DNA of 64,000 nucleotides from Naumannella cuiyingiana. Its GTDB lineage: Bacteria > Actinomycetota > Actinomycetes > Propionibacteriales > Propionibacteriaceae. The notes under the pieces are model-generated. The model made no database searches. It was not told where the DNA came from and saw nothing but the letters and a program-made list of their open reading frames with translations. Where the stretch lies: assembly GCF_013408305.1 (NCBI RefSeq), contig NZ_JACBZS010000001.1, positions 2,170,001-2,234,000 on the forward strand. The letters run 5' to 3'. A program made the position numbers and the translations under genes. Below, one piece after another: positions 10,013 through 17,807 of this stretch (the stretch's first letter is position 1; every line of letters starts with the position of its first letter).

Positions 10013-11699
10013 CTTTTCCCAGGATGGTTCGGTACAGGTCGCCGTAGGTCTGTGCTGCGGCCTGCCAAGTACGCCGTAGCGCGAGTTGCCTACCCGCGTA
10101 ACCATAGCGGTCGCGCTCGTCGGGATCGGCAAGCTCGCCCAGTGCCCGCGCCAGATCGGCGGGATCGCCCGGGCGCGCGAGCGTACCCGCCCCGCCGATG
10201 ATCTCGGCCAGCGCGGGCAGGTCGCTGCCGATCACCGGGCGGCGCAGCGCCATCGCCTCCAGCGGCTTGACCGGCGTGACCATTCGGCAGACCGGGGTGT
10301 CGCGGCGCGGCACCGCGAAGACATCCAGCGCCTCGTACCAACGCAGCGCCTCGGCGTGCGGCACCCGCCCCGGCAGCAGCACGTGCTCACCCAACCCCAG
10401 CCGGTCCACCCTTGCCACCAGCTCCGGGCGCGACACCCCGTCGCCGACGATCGCGCCGCGCACGTCGAGCCCCGCCGCCCGGGCGGCGGCGATCGCGTCG
10501 ATCAACACGTCGAGACCCTCGTAGCCGACCACCGACGTGATCGAGCCGACCCAAAGCCCGGCGCGCGGCAGGCCGAGCGCGGCGCGGGCGTCCGCGGGCT
10601 CGACCGGCGGCCGGGCCAGCACCGCCTCGTCGACGGCGTTGGGGATCACGGTGATCGCGTCGGCCGGTACGCCGCGGGAGACCAGGTCGGCGCGCTGCGT
10701 CATCGACAAGGCGACGACTGCGTCGGCGGCCGACGCCAGGTCGGCCTCGCGGGCCCGGAGCAGGCGTACCCGCTCGCTGTGTTCGGCATCCTCCCGGTAC
10801 GCCGCCGGGCGCGACGCGAGCCAGGTCAGCTCCAACAATCCGCGCATCTCATACACCCAGGGCAGGCCGGTTGCGTCGGCGGCCGCCGCGGTGGCGACCG
10901 CATTGGTCCAGTCGGTGGTGGTGTGCAGGATCGCCGGATCATGCTCGGCGATCAGCGCCACGAGCTGCCGGGCCTGCGCGGCGAGCCGCTGGTCCAGCGC
11001 GGCGGGCAGGCCGAACGCCGGGAGGCGGTGATAGTTGACCCCGCCGATCCGCCAGTCGATCGCGCTACCGGGGCGGCCGATCGTCGCCGGGTAGCCGATC
11101 CGCGTCGCCGCGTCGACCCGTCGACCGCTCGCCGCGATCGCGTCGAACACGTGCTGGGACCGGAAGGTGTACCCGCTGTTGGTGTGCGGCTGCGCATTCG
11201 TCAGCACGGCCAGCACCCCGCCACCCGCCGGTCGAGCAGGGGTCGCACGGCCGAGGGCGAGCCGGGATCTCGGGCGCATCAACCCCAGCTCGGACTCCAT
11301 CCGCGTCCGCAGTCGGCTGCGCCGCGTGCCGCCCAACAGCTCGACCGCCTCGGTCATGGCGCCGCGCTGCCAGGCGGCGCGGGCTCGCGCGCGGCGGCCG
11401 GCTCCGGGCCCGAGCGGTACGCCGAGCTCGACGGCCAGCAGATCCCGCAGGGCCCGGGCGGGCCGGGCGCGCGGGCGTACCCCGGAAAGAATGCGTCGCG
11501 CGTCGGCCGGCCGGTCCTGGACGAAGGCGGCGAGCGCGCCGCCCAGCCCGCGTCGCGGACCCCAGGAACCGCGCGCTCGGGGCAGGAATCGTCGCGCCCC
11601 CTGGACGACGAGATGCATCGGATCCTCGACGGCCAGCGCCAGCGCCGTCCGGCCCATGAGAACCAGATCGCCGGCGCGGTGCCGCCGGTCAGCGGCCAT
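9999..11699 (-). CDS. Glycosyltransferase family 4 protein with N-terminal extension
   Basis: The 566-residue protein has a poorly conserved Arg/Ala-rich N-terminal region of about 170 residues, then a GT-B fold. The donor half contains IPNAVDEAVL, VGSITSVVGYEGLDVLIDAI, VGDGVSRPEL, LPGRVPHAEALRWYEALDVF and the conserved VTPVKPLEAMALRRPV, a GT4 E-x7-E-like region. Acceptor specificity cannot be read. ATG 11699 overlaps the stop of the upstream transferase by 11 bases; ATG 11657 is an alternative. It is closely parallel to the 17804-20308 protein (same PHxNxGY...R opening and PxKPxEAM box), suggesting that the two arose by duplication. Confidence 0.85.
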   Translation of the reverse strand: MAADRRHRAGDLVLMGRTALALAVEDPMHLVVQGARRFLPRARGSWGPRRGLGGALAAFVQDRPADARRILSGVRPRARPARALRDLLAVELGVPLGPGAGRRARARAAWQRGAMTEAVELLGGTRRSRLRTRMESELGLMRPRSRLALGRATPARPAGGGVLAVLTNAQPHTNSGYTFRSQHVFDAIAASGRRVDAATRIGYPATIGRPGSAIDWRIGGVNYHRLPAFGLPAALDQRLAAQARQLVALIAEHDPAILHTTTDWTNAVATAAAADATGLPWVYEMRGLLELTWLASRPAAYREDAEHSERVRLLRAREADLASAADAVVALSMTQRADLVSRGVPADAITVIPNAVDEAVLARPPVEPADARAALGLPRAGLWVGSITSVVGYEGLDVLIDAIAAARAAGLDVRGAIVGDGVSRPELVARVDRLGLGEHVLLPGRVPHAEALRWYEALDVFAVPRRDTPVCRMVTPVKPLEAMALRRPVIGSDLPALAEIIGGAGTLARPGDPADLARALGELADPDERDRYGYAGRQLALRRTWQAAAQTYGDLYRTILGKDARS

Positions 11700-12924
11700 C
11701 GGCAACGCTACGCAGCGCCTCCAGGTAGCGCCGCGGCAGTTCGTCCCGGTCGGCATGTGCGGCGACCCATTCGGGTCCGCGGCTGCCCGTGTCCAGCAGC
11801 GACCGGTCGTTGGCGAGCGTGGTCCAGAGCTCGGCGAGTGCCTCCGGGTCTTCGGGCGGGACGACATGTCCGGCACCCGTCTCCGAGACGATCTCGGCGG
11901 ATTCGCCGGGCGCGGAGACGGTGATGTGCCGGCCGCTGCTCAGCGCCTCGTAGAGCTTGGAGGGCACCGACCAGCCCATCGACTCCCAGGCGCGCAGGCT
12001 GATCAGCACCGTGTCCGCCCAGTCGTAGTGCTCGGCGACCTGATCGATCGGGACCCGGTCGAAGATTTCCGCCGGCTCGCCCAGCCGGTGGTTGAAGGTA
12101 CGCATCGCCTCGGCCTCGGCGCCCGTGCCGAAGATCCGCAGCCGCACCGGTACGCCGGCGCGGTGGCACAGCGACGCCGCACGGATGGCGGTGGCGAGGT
12201 GTTGCGCGCGCCCGATGTTGCCGGCGTACAGCACCTGCAGGGAGTTGCCCGGTCGGGGCGGCGGTGCCGGCAGCCGCTCCTTGATCGCCATGTTGGTGTT
12301 GCGGATCACGGTGATCGGCGGCATCCGTCGACCGCCGAGGACGCGCGCCCAACTGTCGGTGGTGGTGACGATCAGGTCGGCCCCGCGTTGCAGCGCGGAG
12401 TAGGCCCGCCGCACCAGGGGCGCCCCGACGCCCATCAACGAGGCCGCGACGCCCGCCGGCGTTCGCGCACGGGTCGCGGTGCCGGTGTCGCCCCAGGTCT
12501 GCCACTCCTGGACCAGATCGGGCCAGGCGTCGCGCATCTCGGCGACCACGGGCCGGCGCGCGCGGCGGCCCAGCGCGACCGCGACCGGCAACGTCGGGAG
12601 CGACGGGACGGTCCCGATGATCACGTCGGGGTCGGGGCATTCGCGCCGGGCCAGGCGGTATGCCGCTGCGGCGGTCAGCAGCTCGTTGGCGATCCGTCGG
12701 GTGAGTCGCAGGCCGCGGATGCGGGCGGTGGTCTCGTGCACGGTGATGCCGTCGCCGGGGTCGCGGTCGGGGTGGCGCCCGTCGTCACCTGCCGAACGCC
12801 AGCGCGGGACGACCACGTCGACCCGATGGCCCAGCTCGGCGAAGCGCCGCGCCAGCCAGCCCCACCGGTACGCGTGCGGCCCCTCCTCGGGAGGGAAGTG
12901 TTGCGTCAGCAACAGGATGCGCAT
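11689..12924 (-). CDS. Glycosyltransferase family 4 (WbuB-like)
   Basis: A 411-residue GT-B glycosyltransferase beginning MRILLLTQHFPPEEGPHAYR, the classic opening of WbuB-like N-acetylfucosamine/hexosamine transferases. The C-terminal half has VLYAGNIGRAQHL, a FGTGAEAEAM loop, and VPSKLYEALSSGRHITVSAPGESAEIV, which is the nucleotide-sugar binding region with its E-x7-E-like pair. ATG 12924 is preceded by GGAGCAG. It is the first gene of a five-gene minus-strand unit ending at 7568 that also encodes the exporter. Donor and linkage are unknown; the WbuB likeness is an inference from the motifs. Confidence 0.88.
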   Translation of the reverse strand: MRILLLTQHFPPEEGPHAYRWGWLARRFAELGHRVDVVVPRWRSAGDDGRHPDRDPGDGITVHETTARIRGLRLTRRIANELLTAAAAYRLARRECPDPDVIIGTVPSLPTLPVAVALGRRARRPVVAEMRDAWPDLVQEWQTWGDTGTATRARTPAGVAASLMGVGAPLVRRAYSALQRGADLIVTTTDSWARVLGGRRMPPITVIRNTNMAIKERLPAPPPRPGNSLQVLYAGNIGRAQHLATAIRAASLCHRAGVPVRLRIFGTGAEAEAMRTFNHRLGEPAEIFDRVPIDQVAEHYDWADTVLISLRAWESMGWSVPSKLYEALSSGRHITVSAPGESAEIVSETGAGHVVPPEDPEALAELWTTLANDRSLLDTGSRGPEWVAAHADRDELPRRYLEALRSVADGR

Positions 12925-12960
12925 GGGACGGACTGCTCCTGACCGGTCGGGACCGCGCTT

Positions 12961-13013
12961 AGGATATGCGCAGCAGCGGGGCGGTGCGAACCCGGACGCC
13001 GCCCCGATAGGTT
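12961..13013. promoter_or_regulatory. Divergent promoter region between two glycosyltransferase units
   Basis: Minus strand: TATCCT (12966-12961) lies 36 bases before the start at 12924. Plus strand: TAGGTT (13008-13013) lies 37 bases before the start at 13051. The 126-base gap therefore drives both directions. Confidence 0.45.
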
Positions 13014-13050
13014 CGGCCGCTCGGGCCCGTGCGTGTGTGAGGGAGGTTCG

Positions 13051-14910
13051 GTGGCGCTGGATGAGTTGCGTCGTCAGCTGTGGCACTTGCGACACGGCGG
13101 CCCGGGTCAGTGGCGGCGCTACCTGAGGCGCCGCCTGAGCGCCGGACCCGACTCGGTCCGATCCGGCACCGCCGGCATCGAGTACGCGGAGTGGCCCCTG
13201 CCCGAGCGTGCACCCGCGAGGGGTGTCCGGGTCGCGGTGATCGCCGACGACTTCACCCGGCTCGCCCTCGGATACGAGTGGGAGCAGGTCGAGATCACAC
13301 CGGAGGACTGGCGCGAGCTGACCCTGGACGGAGACCGGCCGATCGTCGACCTGTTGTTCGTGGAGTCCGCCTGGCACGGCAACGGTGACGCCTGGCAGTA
13401 CCACCTGACCGGCACGAGCGCGCCGCGGCCCGCCTTCGTCGAGCTCGTCCAGACGCTGCGCGGCGCGGGCGTACCGACCGTCTTCTGGAACAAGGAAGAC
13501 CCCGTGCACTATGCGGACTTCCTGGCCAGCGCCCGGCTTTTCGATCATGTCTTCACCACCGACAGCAATCGGCTGGCGGACTACCGCCGCGATCTCGGTC
13601 ACGACCGGGTCGGGGTCCTCCCGTTCGCGGTGCAGCCCGCGATCCACAACCCGATCCGGCCGAGGTCCGGGCACGCCAGCCGCGACATCGGCTTCGGCGG
13701 CATGTACTTCGCTCACAAGTACCCGGAGCGGCGCGAGCAGATGGACCTGCTGCTGGGCGCTGCCGATCGGGTCAGCCCACGGATGGCGCACGGGCTGGAG
13801 ATCTTCTCCCGCTATCTCGGCGGCGACGAGCGCTATCAGTTCCCGTCACCCCTGGACGAGCGGGTCGTGGGCTCGCTCGACTATCGCCAGATGCTCAGCG
13901 CGTACCGGGCGTTCAAGGTCTTCCTCAACGTCAACTCGGTGGTCGATTCGCCGTCCATGTGCGCCCGGCGGGTGTTCGAGATCACCGCCTGCGGTACGCC
14001 TGTCGTCTCGACCCCGTCCCCGGCGATCGAGAACTTCTTCCCGCGTGACGAGGTCATCCAGGTCGATGATCAACAAGACGCCGAGTGGATGCTGCGGGCC
14101 CTGGTTCGCAGCCCCGAGCTGCGCGACCGGATGGTGCACGCCGCCCAGCGCCGGATCTGGTCCGAGCACACCTACGGACATCGTGTCGACGACGTGCTGA
14201 CCGCCGCCGGGGTGGCGGCTCCGCGGGTCGCGCTCCCCCCGGTCTCGTTGTTGGTGTCGACCAACCGCCCGCACCAGTTGCGGCACGTGTTCGAGACGGT
14301 CGCCGGCCTCGTGGACGTGGAGGTCGAGTTGTGCCTGCTCACCCACGGTTTCGATCCCGCCGACGGCCTGGCCGGGCTGCGCGATGAGTTCGGAGTCGAG
14401 AACCTGCGGCACGTCGTCGGGCCCGCGGAGTGGCCGCTGGGGCGATGCCTGAACGAGCTCCGGGGAATCGCCGACGCCGAGGTCGTCGCCAAGATCGACG
14501 ACGACGATGACTACGGGCCGCACTACCTGCGTGATCAACTTTTCGCGCTCGCGTACTCCGGGGCCGACGTCGTCGGGAAGCAGGCGCACTACGTCCACCT
14601 GGCCGGTCGGGAGCTGACCGCCCTGCGTTTCCCGGAGCGAGAGCACAAGTTCACCGATCTGGTGATGGGGCCGACGATCGTGACGACGCGATCGGTCCTC
14701 GCGGAGCACCCGTTCGCGGAGGTCGGGCGCGGCGAGGACACCGCGATGTTGCGGGCGGTCGGCGCCGCGGGCGGCCGGATCTACTCGGCCGATCGGTTCA
14801 ATTTCGTGCTCGAGCGACGAATCGGCACCGTGCATCGGCACACCTGGGACGCCGCCGACGCCGAGATCCTCGCCAATGCCGACGTCGTCGCGGCGTCCTC
14901 GAAGGCCTGA
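13051..14910 (+). CDS. CgeB-like glycosyltransferase fused to a GT2-like domain
   Basis: A 619-residue two-domain protein. Residues about 50-370 resemble CgeB/DUF3880-type GT-B enzymes: FWNKEDPVHYADFLASAR, DHVFTTDS, RSGHASRDIGFGGMYFAHKY, and MCARRVFEITACGTPVVS with ENFF. From about 395 a second domain starts with PPVSLLVSTNRPHQLRHVFE and holds KIDDDDDYGPHYL (the Asp cluster of GT-A enzymes) and GRGEDTAML. Two transferase folds in one chain suggest sequential sugar addition. GTG 13051 is chosen because GAGGGAGG lies 5 bases upstream. It pairs with the methyltransferase at 14960 as a plus-strand island within an otherwise minus-strand locus. The protein at 21358 has the same architecture. Confidence 0.82.
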   Translation: MALDELRRQLWHLRHGGPGQWRRYLRRRLSAGPDSVRSGTAGIEYAEWPLPERAPARGVRVAVIADDFTRLALGYEWEQVEITPEDWRELTLDGDRPIVDLLFVESAWHGNGDAWQYHLTGTSAPRPAFVELVQTLRGAGVPTVFWNKEDPVHYADFLASARLFDHVFTTDSNRLADYRRDLGHDRVGVLPFAVQPAIHNPIRPRSGHASRDIGFGGMYFAHKYPERREQMDLLLGAADRVSPRMAHGLEIFSRYLGGDERYQFPSPLDERVVGSLDYRQMLSAYRAFKVFLNVNSVVDSPSMCARRVFEITACGTPVVSTPSPAIENFFPRDEVIQVDDQQDAEWMLRALVRSPELRDRMVHAAQRRIWSEHTYGHRVDDVLTAAGVAAPRVALPPVSLLVSTNRPHQLRHVFETVAGLVDVEVELCLLTHGFDPADGLAGLRDEFGVENLRHVVGPAEWPLGRCLNELRGIADAEVVAKIDDDDDYGPHYLRDQLFALAYSGADVVGKQAHYVHLAGRELTALRFPEREHKFTDLVMGPTIVTTRSVLAEHPFAEVGRGEDTAMLRAVGAAGGRIYSADRFNFVLERRIGTVHRHTWDAADAEILANADVVAASSKA

Positions 14911-14947
14911 TCGCCAGACACCCTGTGCGAACCCGGTGCGGACGCCC

Positions 14948-14953
14948 TAGGTT
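14948..14953 (+). promoter_or_regulatory. Candidate leaderless -10 element for the methyltransferase
   Basis: TAGGTT ends six bases before ATG 14960. Transcription would start at or next to the start codon. No Shine-Dalgarno sequence is visible. Confidence 0.45.
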
Positions 14954-14959
14954 GTCGGC

Positions 14960-16318
14960 ATGGTGATCAGCGGTGACGCTCCTGACCGAGTCGACACACC
15001 CCCACGGCCGGGTGGCGAGCCGGCCAAGCCGTCGTGGGGCATTCCGGGGCGTTACGCCCGCGTCCTGCACCCGCGGAAGCTGGCCGAGCCGCCGCGCGAG
15101 CGCGAGGTGAGCGACCCGGGTGAGGCGGCGGCCGTGCGATCCGGGTGGCTCCTGGTCGACATGCACGAGCGGCTGAGCACCGGCGCGATCCGGTTGGCGC
15201 TCGGGCACGAGAACGAGCTGTGGTACCGCTACGCGGAGGAGAACCTGGTCGAGCTGAAGCACCCGTCCGGGATGTCGCTCAAGAGCCACGAGAGCAAGGC
15301 GAACAAGCTGCGCTACCGCCGCACGATGGACTTCGCGCGCGAGGGCGACCGGATCTTCGACGTCGGGTTCGGCCAAGGCTACCTGGCCGCGCAGTTGCTC
15401 CGCGGTGTGGGCGTCGCGAGTTACCACGGCATCGACCTCGTGGACACGTTCGTGGGGCGGTGCGGCCGGCTCTTCGCCGCGAACGGCCTCGAGGACGCCG
15501 ACATCCAGTTGGAGATCGGCGACCTGTTCGACCTGACGCGCGAGCGGGTCGAGGCCGCGGGAGCGTCGCTGGTCATCTGTTGTGAGGTCCTTGAGCACGT
15601 GCCTGACCCCGAGCGCGCGCTGCGCGTGCTGGCCGATGCGCTGCCCGACGGCGCCGAGCTGGTGTTCTCGGTGCCGCTGCATGGCCGGATCGAGAACATC
15701 TGGGGACATCTGACGGTGTTCGATGTGGCCCGGCTGAAGAGCATGGTGGAACAGGCCGGCCTGTACGTGCACCACGTCGAGCCGCTGGCCAACGTCTGGT
15801 CGTTCGTCGTGGTCTCGCGCTCGCCGGAGCGGTCGGAGCGCGTCGCCGAGGCGGCGCGTCGGCCGGCGGTCAGCTCGGCGGTGCCACTGTCGCGGACCCG
15901 GGACTTCGTGCCCGTCCCGGCCGCCAGCTTCGAACTGGTGCCCGATGCGGTCGCCGTCAAGGACGAGTACTTCGTGGCCTGCAGCGTCTCGCCCTACGAC
16001 AAGATCTCGTTCCCCGTCGAGGGGCTCGAGGCGCTGCGGTTGGCCTTCGAGTTCCGGGACTTCGACGCGGCCAAGCGCGTCGTCGTGACCGCCAAGGCGG
16101 GCGAGGAGGAGACCGGCCGATGGTGGTGGAAGGTGCCCGCGGGCCACGGGTCGTCGAGGAAGAAGCATGCCTTCTCGCTCCGCCCCGGCGAGCTCACCGC
16201 GACGTTCGTGTCCGAGGCCCACAAGAATCTGCTGAACTCAGATCGCGTGATCATCACCGTGGAGACCGACGAGGACGCCGAGGTCGCCTTCGACCTCCGG
16301 GCGGCGTACCTGCCGTGA
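14960..16318 (+). CDS. Class I SAM-dependent methyltransferase of the polysaccharide locus
   Basis: The 452-residue protein has a Rossmann-like methyltransferase core: IFDVGFGQGYLAAQLL is motif I (Gly-rich SAM loop), HGIDLVDTF the acidic ribose-binding position, and LVICCEVLEHVPDPERAL motif IV with the EHVPD signature of ubiE-like enzymes. The N-terminal 100 residues and the C-terminal 170 residues are additional; the latter has beta-rich sequence and may bind the glycan. Probable role: methylation of a sugar in the polymer, either as decoration or as a chain-terminating cap, a common length-control device in ABC-exported glycans. The capping role is inference. Confidence 0.82.
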   Translation: MVISGDAPDRVDTPPRPGGEPAKPSWGIPGRYARVLHPRKLAEPPREREVSDPGEAAAVRSGWLLVDMHERLSTGAIRLALGHENELWYRYAEENLVELKHPSGMSLKSHESKANKLRYRRTMDFAREGDRIFDVGFGQGYLAAQLLRGVGVASYHGIDLVDTFVGRCGRLFAANGLEDADIQLEIGDLFDLTRERVEAAGASLVICCEVLEHVPDPERALRVLADALPDGAELVFSVPLHGRIENIWGHLTVFDVARLKSMVEQAGLYVHHVEPLANVWSFVVVSRSPERSERVAEAARRPAVSSAVPLSRTRDFVPVPAASFELVPDAVAVKDEYFVACSVSPYDKISFPVEGLEALRLAFEFRDFDAAKRVVVTAKAGEEETGRWWWKVPAGHGSSRKKHAFSLRPGELTATFVSEAHKNLLNSDRVIITVETDEDAEVAFDLRAAYLP

Positions 16319-16361
16319 GTGCGTTTCGCGCACCCGGTCGATGTGGGCGGAACTTCGGCGA

Positions 16362-17807
16362 TCAGTCGGCCGACGGCGCGGAGCCCGCCGGGGACGACTG
16401 AGCCGGCGAACCGGCGAGCGCCTGCAGCACGTCCACCCGATCCTCGAGCGTCCGGACCCGGCGCTGCATCGACCGGAGCTTCTGGTCCCGATCGTCGTCG
16501 CTGCGTGCTGCGCTGAACCGGAGCAGCTCGTGCATCAGGGCCAGTCGATCGTCCGCCAGCGGTCCGGCCCCCCGGGGCCTGCGAGTCTCGGGACGATCGA
16601 GCCAGCCGACCGCGTCCGCCTTCAGTTCCTGTACGCGACCCTGCACTCGCGCGAAACCGTCCATCGCCGCGGGCAGCACCGCCAACACCTCCTCGCCCAC
16701 GCTCTCGGCGATCCGGTCGCCGATGATCACCGCGCCTTCGGGGAAGCCGAGGCTGCGGTACAGGCCCGGCATCTTGGGGCCGTGGCTCGGGGTGTAGGTC
16801 CCGATGGCGGGCACACCCTCGGCGATCGCCAGGATGCAGGCGTGGAAGCGGGACGCGATGACCAGTTCCTGCTCTCCGAGGACGCGTCGAAAGCCGTGCA
16901 GGCTGCCCGGATCCGCGACCCGGATCTGGTCCGGGAACTGCTCCGCCAGATCGTCGTGCAGGTTCTGGGTGAGCCCGCGGTCGGCCATCGTCTGGACGAT
17001 CAACGTGATCTGCGTGCCCCGCTCGGCCAGGCGCCGGGCGATGTCGCGGAACGCTCCGAACGCCTTGCTGTCGCGATGCCCGCTGGTGCGCATCCGGGCG
17101 CTGATCTGGGCGCTGCGCTGCTTGCCCGCCCGGAGGCCGAAGTTCTCCAGCCGCAGCACGAGCCCGACCCGGGCCGGAAACTCGTTGCCGGTCCGGGTCG
17201 GCTCGCCTTCCCCGGACGCGTCGCAGAAGAAGGCCGGGTCGAGCAACCGGGCCGGCTCGGCGCCGAACGAATCGACCAGGTAGTCGAAGGAGTTGTCCTC
17301 GCGGGTGGACAGCTGGGTCGCGGCGCGCAGGGTCTCGATGATCTGGGTGCCGAAAGCGGTGCGGAACGGTCCGACCGTCGCCGGCATCTGAACGGCGGCC
17401 AGGCCCGCCTCGGCCGCGGCGATCGCCGGCAGGACGCGCCAGATCAGATCGAGGGTGTTCGCCCCGTTCTCCGCCTCGAAGAGGTGCTCGCCGGAGTTGA
17501 GTGCGACGAGATCGACATCGTCGAAGCCGGCGTCGGAGAGGAACGCGCTGGGCTCGCGCAGGTAGCGCGCCAGCAGCGCCGCCTCGGCATCGGCGTCGTC
17601 GTCGGTGATGATCACCCGCACGCCCGCCGAACCGTCACGCAGCGAGTCGAACAACGCATCGGAGTACGCGTCGCGCAGCCGAAGCACGGCCACGCGATGC
17701 AGGTCGAGATCGTCGCTCGCCGCGCACATCGCCTGCACACCCTCGTTGATCGCGATATCGCCATAGTTCGACGCCGCGTGCCCGAACGCCAGGCCGACCT
17801 TGGTCAT
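16362..17807 (-). CDS. Polysaccharide pyruvyl transferase family protein
   Basis: The 481-residue product begins KVGLAFGHAASNYGDIAINEG, the N-terminal Asn-x-Gly-Asp element of the family, and carries SRFHACILAIAEGVPAIG followed by YTPSHGPKMPGLYRSLG, which corresponds to the SRxHA...xGxP box of CsaB/WcaK enzymes. These transfer a ketal-linked pyruvate from phosphoenolpyruvate to a sugar. A C-terminal region of about 70 residues is coiled-coil-like. The start overlaps the preceding GT4 stop (ATGA). Its presence predicts acidic, pyruvylated residues in the polymer. The target could be a ManNAc-type sugar, given wecB/wecC in the locus; that is inference. Confidence 0.85.
   Translation of the reverse strand: MTKVGLAFGHAASNYGDIAINEGVQAMCAASDDLDLHRVAVLRLRDAYSDALFDSLRDGSAGVRVIITDDDADAEAALLARYLREPSAFLSDAGFDDVDLVALNSGEHLFEAENGANTLDLIWRVLPAIAAAEAGLAAVQMPATVGPFRTAFGTQIIETLRAATQLSTREDNSFDYLVDSFGAEPARLLDPAFFCDASGEGEPTRTGNEFPARVGLVLRLENFGLRAGKQRSAQISARMRTSGHRDSKAFGAFRDIARRLAERGTQITLIVQTMADRGLTQNLHDDLAEQFPDQIRVADPGSLHGFRRVLGEQELVIASRFHACILAIAEGVPAIGTYTPSHGPKMPGLYRSLGFPEGAVIIGDRIAESVGEEVLAVLPAAMDGFARVQGRVQELKADAVGWLDRPETRRPRGAGPLADDRLALMHELLRFSAARSDDDRDQKLRSMQRRVRTLEDRVDVLQALAGSPAQSSPAGSAPSAD

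Noticed and set aside
10086-11924. A 612-codon plus-strand open frame across the glycosyltransferases
   Set aside because: Opposite a recognised GT4 gene with conserved motifs; its own composition is Arg/Gly/Pro-rich with no domain.
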